A stretch of 64,000 bases of DNA, from assembly GCF_019802085.1 (NCBI RefSeq), contig NZ_JAHVHV010000001.1, positions 186,001 to 250,000 of the forward strand, read 5' to 3'. The notes beneath the pieces are model-generated. The model did not search any database and had not been told where the DNA came from. It worked only from the letters and a program-made list of their open reading frames with translations. Each line of letters opens with the position of its first letter. Position 1 is the stretch's first letter. This DNA comes from Ferrimonas balearica. Its GTDB lineage: Bacteria; Pseudomonadota; Gammaproteobacteria; Enterobacterales; Shewanellaceae. The translations under genes were made by a program, and so were the position numbers. Shown piece by piece: positions 38,936-46,170 of the stretch.

Positions 38936-39486
38936 CGGGCAGTCTCCGCGGTGGGCTGACGGTGTGGTGGGATCAACTGGTGATGGGCCAGGTGGCGCAG
39001 CAGCCTGGGGACCATCAAACAGGCCAGGCCCGCAAACAGGCTGCCGCCGAGCAGCTTCCAGCCCACCTGGACCAGGAGCACCTCAGAGGCGGCCCCGGCC
39101 AGCCACAACTCCAGTGCCCCTTTGCCGACCCAGGCCAGCACCCCGGCGAACCCCACCACCATCGCCTGGCCCCGAAACCAGGGCGCCAGGGGCAGTAGCC
39201 ACAGCGCCAGTTCCACGGCCAGGGCGGGCATCAGAAATTTCAGCAGCACCAGGGGGCCGCCTTTGCCCACCCCAAGCACCATCGCCAGCAGCCCCGCCAA
39301 AAAGCCGCAATAGAGCACCGAGCCGCGCCTGGGCACCAGGCCCCAGGCCAGCAGCAAGGTGGTGATCAAAAAGAACATCGAATGGCCGGTGAGGCCGAGC
39401 TTAAAGCGAAACACGGACTTGATGGCGATAAAGAGCAGGGCCAGGGCCCCGAGCAGCAGGGCGTCATTCAGTGGTCGAGCGTTCAT
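38932..39486 (-). CDS. ECF importer substrate-binding (S) component, substrate unknown
   Basis: The 184-residue protein is almost entirely hydrophobic, with five or six membrane helices (for example MFFLITTLLLAWGLV, SVLYCGFLAGLLAMVLGVG, LLKFLMPALAVELALWLLP). The size and position beside the ECF ATPase and T genes identify it as the S component, the membrane protein that binds the vitamin or metal. The loop GVGKGGPLVLLKF between helices may shape the binding pocket. I cannot match it to a named S family (not clearly BioY, ThiT, RibU or CbrT). It overlaps the T gene by four bases upstream and the TiaS-like gene by four downstream. Confidence 0.72.
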   Translation of the reverse strand: MNARPLNDALLLGALALLFIAIKSVFRFKLGLTGHSMFFLITTLLLAWGLVPRRGSVLYCGFLAGLLAMVLGVGKGGPLVLLKFLMPALAVELALWLLPLAPWFRGQAMVVGFAGVLAWVGKGALELWLAGAASEVLLVQVGWKLLGGSLFAGLACLMVPRLLRHLAHHQLIPPHRQPTAETAR

Positions 39487-40109
39487 GGGGTTTCCTCGAA
39501 TCGCGTCAGGGGGCGGTCCTCGCGGTAGCCGCGGCTTTGCAGGGCCAGGGCTTGTTGTTCGGAGAATCGCATCAGTTGCACTAGCAGCGGCAGGAGCACC
39601 GTCTGGCCCAGCTCGGCGTAGCCTCGGGGGCGCAGGAAGTCCCTTCCACGCAGGTGGGCGCCGCGCAGGCGGGCCAGTCGAAACAGCAGTTGGGCCTCGT
39701 TGACCAGGGTGGGCAGCAGCGCCAGTGCGGCCTGCAATACCGTGGCGTGGCGGCGCGCCAGCCAGGGATCCAGAGCCCGGATCAGGGTCTGTCCCGGGGT
39801 GGAGAGGTAGAACCACAGACCCGGCAGGATCCCCAGCAGGATGCGCAGGCTGACCTGGGCGGCGTCCGGCAGCCCCGCCCACCCCAGCTTGATGCCGTAG
39901 ACGGCGCTGATCAGCAGCCAGTTGGGCAGCATAAACAGCAGGGTTTTGCGCAGTTGCCGCAGGCCATTGGGGGCGCACCACAGCAGCCCCAGCCAGGTAA
40001 GGGCCAGAGGGCCCAATGCCCACAGTGGGCCGGACAGGCCCAGCAGGGTCAGCAGGGGTACGGCCAGCAGCTTGGCCTGGGTCAGGCGTACCGGGTCAAG
40101 GGGCTTCAT
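39483..40109 (-). CDS. ECF importer transmembrane (T) component
   Basis: The 208-residue protein has four or more hydrophobic helices and the coupling-helix signature region of EcfT/CbiQ, LMRFSEQQALALQSRGYRED near the C-terminus. In the family this A-R-G segment contacts the ATPases. It would connect the S component to the fused double ATPase. The ATG at 40107-40109 overlaps the ATPase stop by 14 bases; a start six codons upstream is possible. The tight overlaps on both sides indicate stoichiometric synthesis of one complex. Confidence 0.85.
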   Translation of the reverse strand: MKPLDPVRLTQAKLLAVPLLTLLGLSGPLWALGPLALTWLGLLWCAPNGLRQLRKTLLFMLPNWLLISAVYGIKLGWAGLPDAAQVSLRILLGILPGLWFYLSTPGQTLIRALDPWLARRHATVLQAALALLPTLVNEAQLLFRLARLRGAHLRGRDFLRPRGYAELGQTVLLPLLVQLMRFSEQQALALQSRGYREDRPLTRFEETP

Positions 40110-41364
40110 GCACGCTGCCCTCGGCAATACGCCAACGCAGGCCGGTGGTCGGCAAAGTTCGGTGACTGGCGATGACGATGGCCATCCCCTGCTGGCACTG
40201 GGTCATCAGCAGCTGCCAGAGTCGGGCCTGGGTCTGGCCATCCAACCCCGCCAGGGGGTCGTCCAGCAGCAGCAAGCTCGGCCGGCTGACCAGCTGCGCC
40301 AACAGCGCCAGCAGATGCTGTTGGCCATAGGAGAGGCGCAGGGGGGAGCGGTCCGCCAGCTCGGCCAGGCCCAGGCTTGCCAGCCAGCGGGGCAGGCTGT
40401 CCAGCGGTTGACCGGACCGGCTGAGGCTGAAGGTGATTTCTTCCGCCACGGTGGCGGCGAAAAGCTGTCGGTCGGGGCGCTGCAGCAAGCAGCCGATGCG
40501 CCCCTGGGGCGGAGCCGGGCGCGTCAGGGGCTCCTCCAGGCGGTGATCCAGCCCGGCCAGGGCCTGCAGCAGGGTGCTTTTACCGCTGCCGTTGGGGCCA
40601 CAGAGGGTGACGCATTGGCCGGCCCTGAGGCTCAGCCTGGGGATTGTCAGCAGCGGTTGCCCCGCGGCCAGCAAGCGCCCGTCCTGGATTGTCAGAACCG
40701 GCGCCCCCTGGGGCAGGGTGGGCCAGGGGGGCAGGGCCACCTGGCGGGTCACGCCCAGACTCAGTATCCGCGGCCGCAGGGCCTCGAAGGCTTGGGCCCG
40801 GTGCTCGGCGATCACCAGCATGGTGCCTTGAGCCTGCAGCGCCTTCAGGGTTTGGAGCACCGCCGCCAGGGCCTCAGGGTCCAGCTGGGCCCAGGGCTCA
40901 TCCAGCAACAGCAGTGGCGGCCGGGCCACCAGCTGCGCCGCCAGCAGCAAGCGGTACTTTTGCCCCTGAGACAGGGAGGCCACTGGGGTGTCCAGTGGCA
41001 GGGGCAGGGCCACCTGGGCGAGGGCGTGCTCGATGCGCGGTCGCATCCGCTCTGGGGGCAGCCCCAGGTGCTCCAGCCATAGGGCCACCTCGGGACCGAC
41101 CCGCTCGCGCATCAGCTGCAGCGCCGGGTCCTGCATCACCAGGCCGACTCGCTCCGGCCGGTCCAGGGTCCCCGCCGGCGTTGGCAGCAGACCGGCGATC
41201 TGAAGCAGCAGACTGCTTTTGCCTGAGCCGGTGGGACCGGTGACGATGAGCGCCTCTCCCGGGCGGAGCGTCAGCGACAGCGGCGGCCTTGGGCCGCCCC
41301 GTGCCAGGGGCAGCCGTTTCAGATGCAGGCCGGTCACCACTGGCCCTTGAGCTGCATCAGCCAC
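40096..41364 (-). CDS. ECF importer ATPase with two fused nucleotide-binding domains
   Basis: The 422-residue protein contains two ABC ATPase units in one chain. The first has Walker A GPTGSGKSS, signature LSQGQ and Walker B LLLDEPWAQLD. The second has GPNGSGKST, signature LSYGQQ and LLLLDDPLAGLD. In the second unit the catalytic glutamate after Walker B is aspartate, so the two ATP sites may be unequal. It powers the importer with the T and S components. The upstream TonB receptor stop overlaps a possible GTG start (41335-41337) by four bases; the ATG at 41364 is the other choice. Confidence 0.88.
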   Translation of the reverse strand: MADAAQGPVVTGLHLKRLPLARGGPRPPLSLTLRPGEALIVTGPTGSGKSSLLLQIAGLLPTPAGTLDRPERVGLVMQDPALQLMRERVGPEVALWLEHLGLPPERMRPRIEHALAQVALPLPLDTPVASLSQGQKYRLLLAAQLVARPPLLLLDEPWAQLDPEALAAVLQTLKALQAQGTMLVIAEHRAQAFEALRPRILSLGVTRQVALPPWPTLPQGAPVLTIQDGRLLAAGQPLLTIPRLSLRAGQCVTLCGPNGSGKSTLLQALAGLDHRLEEPLTRPAPPQGRIGCLLQRPDRQLFAATVAEEITFSLSRSGQPLDSLPRWLASLGLAELADRSPLRLSYGQQHLLALLAQLVSRPSLLLLDDPLAGLDGQTQARLWQLLMTQCQQGMAIVIASHRTLPTTGLRWRIAEGSVHEAP

Positions 41365-43295
41365 TGTCGGCCCGGCTGGGGCAGGGCGCGGCTGGTTTCA
41401 TACCATTCGTCCAGCAGGTTGGTGACGGTCAGCTGCCAGCTGAGCCCGGCCCAGGGCAGGGGCTGACTGAGGCTGAGATCCACCAGCAGGTAATCGTCCA
41501 GGTCGAAGGATTCACCATCCAGGTAGTAGACCTGATCCATCACGTACTGGCTGTCCAGGCGGGCGGTCAGCTGCCAGGGCAGGAAGGCGGTGAGGTTGGC
41601 CTTGATGTTGTGCTTGGGCCGGTACTGCAAGGTGGTGCGGTTCTGGTTGTCCTCCCCGCGGTTTTGCGCGTCCAGGTAGCTGTAACCCAGCATCCAGTGC
41701 AGGGCCGCCAGGCTCTGGTTGTGCCAACTGGTGTCCACGCCGGTGAACCGGTAGTGGGCGTAGTTGCGCAGCACCCCGTCGTTGTCCTTCTCGATGTAGT
41801 TGCTCACGTCGCTGTAATAGGCGCTGAGCGTCAGGCGATTGGTCTGGCCCAGGTACTGGGTCAGCCCCGCTTCGTAGTGGTCGGTGGTCTCCGGGGTCAG
41901 TGTTATGCCGGGGGTCGCTTCGTACTGGTTCTCCAGTGTGGGGTAGCGCACCTTCCGAGCCCCGCTGACACTCAACTTGGTGTCCTCGGTCAGGTAGTAG
42001 TACCCCGAGCCCAGCAGGCTGTGGCGCAGTCGGTCGTCCAGGTCGTTGTCGTGCAGGGCACCGCTTAGGGTCAGGCCGCCGTGCTGGCTGGGCTGCCACT
42101 GGTACTCGGCGACCAGGGACTGGGTGCTCTGGCGCTGGGTTTGGGGGCCGTCGCTCTCTCCGGAACCGCCACCGGAACCGCCACCTGAGCCCCCACCGGA
42201 GCCGTCCCCGGCCCGGGCAGCGGGGGCCGTCAGGTCATGCTGCTCGGCGCGCCAGCGCTGCTGTTCCAGCAGGTAGGCGGTGGTCAGCAGATGGGCACCC
42301 TGTTGCCAGATCCACTGCAGGTTCATCCCCTGATTCGCCAGGCGGGCGTCGGTTTGCGTCAGGGCCTGGGCCAGGGAGTCATCCTGGTAGGTCCGCGTCT
42401 CCTCCTCCTGCTCGTGGTAGAAGAGGTAACCCCGCAGTTGATGCTGGTCACTGAGGCGATGGCTGGCGCGGGCCTGCAGGCCGAAACGGTCCTGGGCCTC
42501 GATGCGCTCCACCTCGCTTTTCTTGTGATCCACCCGGATGGGGTTGCCCTTCTCCAGGGTGCCCCAGTTCGCGGTCAGGCCCAGTTGGGTGTCATCACTG
42601 AGCTGCCAGTCCATCTCCCCCAGCAGGCTGTGCTGCTCATAATCGCTGTTGTTGCGGGTGCCGCCGTCCTCCTGTGGCGCGCTTTGGAAGTCGGAGGGCA
42701 GCCGGAACCCGTCACGGCCGTACCCCTGGTACTGCAGCAGAGCGGACCGTCCTTGATCCCCCAGGGCCACCCCGGCACCGGCTTGCCAGTTACCGTCGTT
42801 GCCGCCGCCGACGTTGGCGCTCAGGGCGTGGCCGCCAAACCCCTTGCGGGTGAGAATGTTGATCACGCCCCCGGCGCCGCCGGGCCCGTACAGCAGAGAA
42901 CCGCCGCCGGTGACCACCTCGACGCGCTCAATCAGGGCCACCGGCAGGGTGGCGGGGTCAAACTCGCCGTCGCTGCCGTTGTTGTAGGGCACGCCGTTGA
43001 TCAGGAAGGTGATGTGACGGGTCTTGAAACCCCGGGCTTCGATGCGGGCCGGCCCCTTGTTGGCGACCCGCACGTGCAGGCCGGGCACCTCCTGGAGCAC
43101 CTGCTCAAGGCTCTGGGCACCGGACAGCTCGATGTCGCTGCGGGTCAGGGTGTACTGAGTGGTGGCTTCCCGTTGCGCCGAGGGGCGCTCGGCTTGCACC
43201 ACCACTACCTCGTCGATGCCCGCGTCCGATGCCGCCAGGGCCGGCCAGGGCAGCAGCATGGCCGCCAGAACCGGGTTGAGTCCTTGTTTCAACAT
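41334..43295 (-). CDS. TonB-dependent outer-membrane receptor, first gene of the ECF operon
   Basis: The 653-residue protein has a signal peptide (MLKQGLNPVLAAMLLPWPALA) and a candidate TonB box (DEVVVVQA). The plug domain carries SLEQVLQEVPGLHV, IEARGF and LLYGPGGAGGVINILTRKG, and a 22-strand beta-barrel follows, ending QLKGQW. It resembles the vitamin/siderophore receptor class (BtuB-like). One extracellular loop holds a GSGGG-type repeat at about residues 360-380. As the first gene before an ECF importer it should bring the same ligand across the outer membrane. The barrel ends in tryptophan rather than phenylalanine. The ligand is unknown. Confidence 0.9.
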   Translation of the reverse strand: MLKQGLNPVLAAMLLPWPALAASDAGIDEVVVVQAERPSAQREATTQYTLTRSDIELSGAQSLEQVLQEVPGLHVRVANKGPARIEARGFKTRHITFLINGVPYNNGSDGEFDPATLPVALIERVEVVTGGGSLLYGPGGAGGVINILTRKGFGGHALSANVGGGNDGNWQAGAGVALGDQGRSALLQYQGYGRDGFRLPSDFQSAPQEDGGTRNNSDYEQHSLLGEMDWQLSDDTQLGLTANWGTLEKGNPIRVDHKKSEVERIEAQDRFGLQARASHRLSDQHQLRGYLFYHEQEEETRTYQDDSLAQALTQTDARLANQGMNLQWIWQQGAHLLTTAYLLEQQRWRAEQHDLTAPAARAGDGSGGGSGGGSGGGSGESDGPQTQRQSTQSLVAEYQWQPSQHGGLTLSGALHDNDLDDRLRHSLLGSGYYYLTEDTKLSVSGARKVRYPTLENQYEATPGITLTPETTDHYEAGLTQYLGQTNRLTLSAYYSDVSNYIEKDNDGVLRNYAHYRFTGVDTSWHNQSLAALHWMLGYSYLDAQNRGEDNQNRTTLQYRPKHNIKANLTAFLPWQLTARLDSQYVMDQVYYLDGESFDLDDYLLVDLSLSQPLPWAGLSWQLTVTNLLDEWYETSRALPQPGRQWLMQLKGQW

Positions 43296-43500
43296 TCTGA
43301 ATATCCTCGAAAAATTTCGAGATATTCTGGTGACATTGGATACGGGCCGACAACGGCGCGAGTGTCGATTTCAGAGATTGATCAACCTGAAATGACCGAT
43401 TTTGACCTCAGGGGTGAAAAGTCCGAGCGGAAGGGGACAGGATGTCGCAGCTGGGGACAAGCTGCCCCATCCGAACAGACAGAATGGGGCAGGGCAAAAA
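43296..43500 (-). ncRNA. Structured leader of the TonB-ECF operon, candidate cis-regulatory RNA
   Basis: About 200 bases precede the receptor gene. On the minus strand they contain three inverted repeats: CTGCCCCAT with a 13-base loop (43462-43492), ATTTCAG with CTGAAAT (43368-43393), and a long hairpin (43300-43326) whose 3' arm contains the Shine-Dalgarno GAGGA. No conserved segment of the cobalamin, TPP, FMN, preQ1 or molybdenum-cofactor riboswitches is evident. The last hairpin could gate translation of the receptor, directly or by binding a protein. Promoter position is not resolved. Confidence 0.45.
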
Positions 43501-43540
43501 ACCGGCGGGGGGTCAGGGCACGTTGTGGCCGGTGGAGGCC
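43493..43540 (-). terminator. Possible terminator of ydhF
   Basis: On the minus strand ACCGGC in the last codons of ydhF pairs with GCCGGT after its stop, followed by six T (about 43496-43501). The loop is long (about 21 bases), so strength is doubtful. Confidence 0.4.
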
Positions 43541-44412
43541 ACCCAGATCCGGAACCACTGCTCCCGGGTCAGGTTCACCTCCAGGGCGCCCACCGCCTGG
43601 CGGACCCGCTCGATGCGGCCGCTGCCGAGGATCGGCAGGGGGCCGCAGGGCAGGGCCAGCAACCAGGCCAGGGCCACCTGGTCGACCCCAGCGGCGCCGG
43701 TCTCCTCGGCGATCTGAGTCAGCTCATGGCGCACGCTGCGGGCCTGGGGATCGTCGGGGCTGAACAGGCGCCCGCCGCCGAGGCAGGACCAGGCCATGGG
43801 GCGGATGCGGTGCTGCTGCAGGTGGTCCAGGGTGCCGTCGTGCAGCGGCGACAGCTGCAGGGGGGAGATCTCCACCTGGTTGGTCATCAACGGGAAGCTC
43901 AGCCGGGATTGCAGCAGGTCCCACTGGTGGGGGGTGAAGTTGGAGACCCCGAAGTGGCGCACCTTGCCCTCGTTGCGCAGCTGCTCAAAGGCGTCGGCCA
44001 CCTCGTCCGCCTGCATCAGGGGATCGGGGCGGTGGATCAGCAGCAGATCCAGGTAGTCGGTGCCGAAGTGGCGCAGGCTGCTTTCCACCTGGTGGAGGAT
44101 GTGGCCGGCGCTGGTGTTGTAGTGGGGCAGATCGTAGCCCTTCTGGCCCGGCAGGCAGATCCCGCACTTGGTGACCAGTTCCAGTTCATGGCGCAGGCTG
44201 GGTTTGAGCGCCAGGGCCTCCCCGAACGCCGCCTCGCAGCGGTAATCCCCGTAGATGTCGGCGTGGTCGCAGCTGGAGATCCCCATCTCCAGGTGGCTTT
44301 GCAGAAACGAAAGCCGCTCTTGCGGCGTCATCTTCCAATCCAGAAGACGCCAATAGCCGGCAATAAATCGTGAGAGTTGAAGACCTTGGGGGTGAAGGGA
44401 GACTTTTTCCAT
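43513..44412 (-). CDS. ydhF: Aldo/keto reductase, YdhF type
   Basis: The 299-residue protein aligns with E. coli YdhF (298) along its length. The catalytic tetrad is visible as DHADIYGDY (Asp and Tyr), VTKCGI (Lys) and LLLIHRPDPLMQADEVADAF (His). The NADPH-binding end reads PILGSGRIERVRQAV. It reduces carbonyl compounds; the natural substrate is unknown. The ATG at 44412 corresponds to the family start; an upstream extension of 30 residues is rejected. It is divergent from ompW, with a CRP-like palindrome in between. Confidence 0.93.
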   Translation of the reverse strand: MEKVSLHPQGLQLSRFIAGYWRLLDWKMTPQERLSFLQSHLEMGISSCDHADIYGDYRCEAAFGEALALKPSLRHELELVTKCGICLPGQKGYDLPHYNTSAGHILHQVESSLRHFGTDYLDLLLIHRPDPLMQADEVADAFEQLRNEGKVRHFGVSNFTPHQWDLLQSRLSFPLMTNQVEISPLQLSPLHDGTLDHLQQHRIRPMAWSCLGGGRLFSPDDPQARSVRHELTQIAEETGAAGVDQVALAWLLALPCGPLPILGSGRIERVRQAVGALEVNLTREQWFRIWVASTGHNVP

Positions 44413-44456
44413 AACGGGTTCCGAACTTCCTGGTGCCAATGGAGAGCGACAATAAA

Positions 44457-44472
44457 CGTGATATAGATCACG
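44457..44472. promoter_or_regulatory. CRP-like palindrome between ydhF and ompW
   Basis: CGTGATATAGATCACG has the two GTGA/TCAC half-sites with a six-base spacer expected for CRP, differing from TGTGA-N6-TCACA at the two outermost bases of the ten. It could serve either divergent gene. Confidence 0.5.
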
Positions 44473-44609
44473 CCCCTTTTTGTTGTTGATCAATTGTTTC
44501 AAAGAGGTTGTTCGAGATCAAAAAAATCGTTGCGATGCTCCTTTAGGGTGGGCGCCAAGTGGTATTGGAATCCCTTAGCGGCCCCCTTGGCCGCCCCTCA
44601 TGGAGTGAT

Positions 44610-45233
44610 ATGATGAAAACGAAACTGCTGTCCCTGGCCCTGCTGACCGCCCTCTCTGCCCCTGCCTTTGCCCACAACGCCGGTGACTTCATCATCCGCG
44701 CCGGCAGCGCCACCGTGGCCCCCAACGAGGGCTCCGAGGACGTGGCCACCCTGGGTGAGTTCGGCATCAACACCAACACCCAGCTGGGCCTGAACTTCAC
44801 CTACATGGTGAGCGACAACTTCGGCGTCGAGCTGCTGGCGGCCACCCCCTTCAGCCACGAAGTCAGCCTGCCGGACATCGGTCAGATCGCCAAGGTGAAG
44901 CACCTGCCGCCCACCCTGATGGCCCAGTACTACTTCGGCAGCGGCAACCTGCGTCCCTACATCGGCGCCGGGGTGAACATGACCGTCTTCTTCGATGAGA
45001 AATTCACCAATGACCTGGGCGTGCTCTCCGATCTGGACCTGGACACCTCCTTTGGCCTGGCGGGCCAGGTGGGCGTGGATTACCAGATCAACGACAACTG
45101 GCTGGTGAACGCCTCCGTCTGGTACCTCGACATCGGCACCGACGTGAACTTCAAGCTGGACGGCACCCCGGTGAGCATCGATACCGACATCGACCCCTGG
45201 GTCTACATGCTCTCCGTTGGCTACAAGTTCTAA
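44610..45233 (+). CDS. ompW: OmpW-family outer-membrane protein
   Basis: The product is about 207 residues. A signal peptide (MKTKLLSLALLTALSAPAFAHNAG) is followed by an eight-stranded barrel pattern: GDFIIRAGSATVAPNE at the start, NFTYMVSDNFGVELLAATPFSH, and a C-terminal strand ending VGYKF, with the terminal phenylalanine needed for BAM recognition. OmpW proteins form narrow hydrophobic channels in the outer membrane. Two adjacent ATGs (44610 and 44613) follow GGAG. A strong hairpin follows the stop. The region upstream carries a CRP-like palindrome. Confidence 0.94.
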   Translation: MMKTKLLSLALLTALSAPAFAHNAGDFIIRAGSATVAPNEGSEDVATLGEFGINTNTQLGLNFTYMVSDNFGVELLAATPFSHEVSLPDIGQIAKVKHLPPTLMAQYYFGSGNLRPYIGAGVNMTVFFDEKFTNDLGVLSDLDLDTSFGLAGQVGVDYQINDNWLVNASVWYLDIGTDVNFKLDGTPVSIDTDIDPWVYMLSVGYKF

Positions 45234-45248
45234 GCCGAACCTCGCAAG

Positions 45249-45278
45249 AAAAAAGCCACCCATCGGGGTGGCTTTTTT
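45249..45278. terminator. Bidirectional terminator after ompW
   Basis: GCCACC and GGGTGGC form a hairpin flanked by six A and six T, placed between the convergent ompW and SDR genes. Confidence 0.9.
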
Positions 45279-45287
45279 GATGTCGGC

Positions 45288-46016
45288 TCAGCCTTTGTAC
45301 TTGCGCTTGTTGTAGACAAACTCCGGCAGCAGGGCGGTCAGCCAGCTGATAAAGCGCCAGCGTCGGGTGACGTAGGTGGTGGGCCGGGCCTTTTTCAGCG
45401 CCCGGGTAATCTGGCCGGCGATCTTCGGCAGGGGAGCGGCCCAGAAGCGGCTGCCCCGGCCCTGCATCTTCTCCAGGTAGCCCAGGCGCAGGTCGCTGAC
45501 GGTGATGGGCAGCTTGAGGCGCTGGGCGTGCAGGCGCAGACCCTGCAGGTAGTTTTGCTGGAACGCCTTGGAGGCGTGGAAGGCCACCTGGGGACCGCCC
45601 CGCTCGCCGGCGATGGAGGTCAGGGCCGCCAGCTGACCGTACTTTTGCTCGACCATGTGGTTGAAGGCGGCGTTGGCCAGGGCGGTAAAGCCGGTGACGT
45701 TGACGTCGATGACGCCCTTGTCCAGGGCCCAGGGCAGCTCCAGATCCAGGCCCGCGGCGGCGGTGTTGATCACCACCAGGGCGGCACCGTCCAACTGCGC
45801 CCAGAGGGCGTCAAAGGCGGCCCGGCAGGCCTCGGGATCCTGGATGTCGATGGCCACCAGCTCGGTCTGGGGCCCCAGTTGCTCTGCCAGGGGGGCCAGG
45901 GCGTCGATGTCGGCGGCCATCAGGCCCAGGCGAACGTTGTCTTTGGCCAGTTCCAGGGCCAGGGCTTGGGACAGGCCCGAGTTGGCGCCGATGACGATGG
46001 CGCTTAATTGGCTCAT
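45288..46016 (-). CDS. Short-chain dehydrogenase-like protein with Tyr-to-Phe change
   Basis: The 242-residue protein starts MSQLSAIVIGANSGLSQAL with the TGxxxGxG-like Rossmann turn (GANSGLSQ). It has VVINTAAAG in place of the NNAG motif and SIAGERGG before the active site. The classical YxxxK reads FHASK, so the catalytic tyrosine is phenylalanine (F146) while K150 remains. The C-terminus is basic (YNKRKYKG) with a hydrophobic segment before it, which suggests membrane association. The start at 46016 is preferred over a much longer frame that would run through the MetJ operator. Function is unknown and dehydrogenase activity is doubtful. Confidence 0.82.
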   Translation of the reverse strand: MSQLSAIVIGANSGLSQALALELAKDNVRLGLMAADIDALAPLAEQLGPQTELVAIDIQDPEACRAAFDALWAQLDGAALVVINTAAAGLDLELPWALDKGVIDVNVTGFTALANAAFNHMVEQKYGQLAALTSIAGERGGPQVAFHASKAFQQNYLQGLRLHAQRLKLPITVSDLRLGYLEKMQGRGSRFWAAPLPKIAGQITRALKKARPTTYVTRRWRFISWLTALLPEFVYNKRKYKG

Positions 46017-46099
46017 ACAATTGGGATACTTGTTGGGGTATGGGCCGATTCTAGAGTTGGGGGGAGAGGCCCACAAGGGGCGGATCGACAAAAATGAAG

Positions 46100-46131
46100 A
46101 GATGTCTGGGCTTGTGGACGTCCAGATGTCT
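46100..46131 (+). promoter_or_regulatory. MetJ operator (four consecutive met boxes)
   Basis: Eight-base units in register occupy 46100-46107 (AGATGTCT), 46108-46115 (degenerate GGGCTTGT), 46116-46123 (GGACGTCC) and 46124-46131 (AGATGTCT). The met-box consensus is AGACGTCT, so the outer two match 7 of 8 and the third 6 of 8. MetJ with S-adenosylmethionine would bind here and repress metA, whose start is 40 bases downstream. Confidence 0.88.
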
Positions 46132-46170
46132 TGATATAACAGGGGCTCGATCCCAGCCCAAGGAGTGACC

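Noticed and set aside
43462-43492. Nine-base inverted repeat as a terminator of ydhF
   Set aside because: On the minus strand the T run precedes the repeat rather than following it, and on the plus strand only A follows, so the polarity is wrong.
44475-44510. FNR site (TTGATCAA palindrome) before ompW
   Set aside because: The half-sites are adjacent instead of separated by four bases as in TTGAT-N4-ATCAA.
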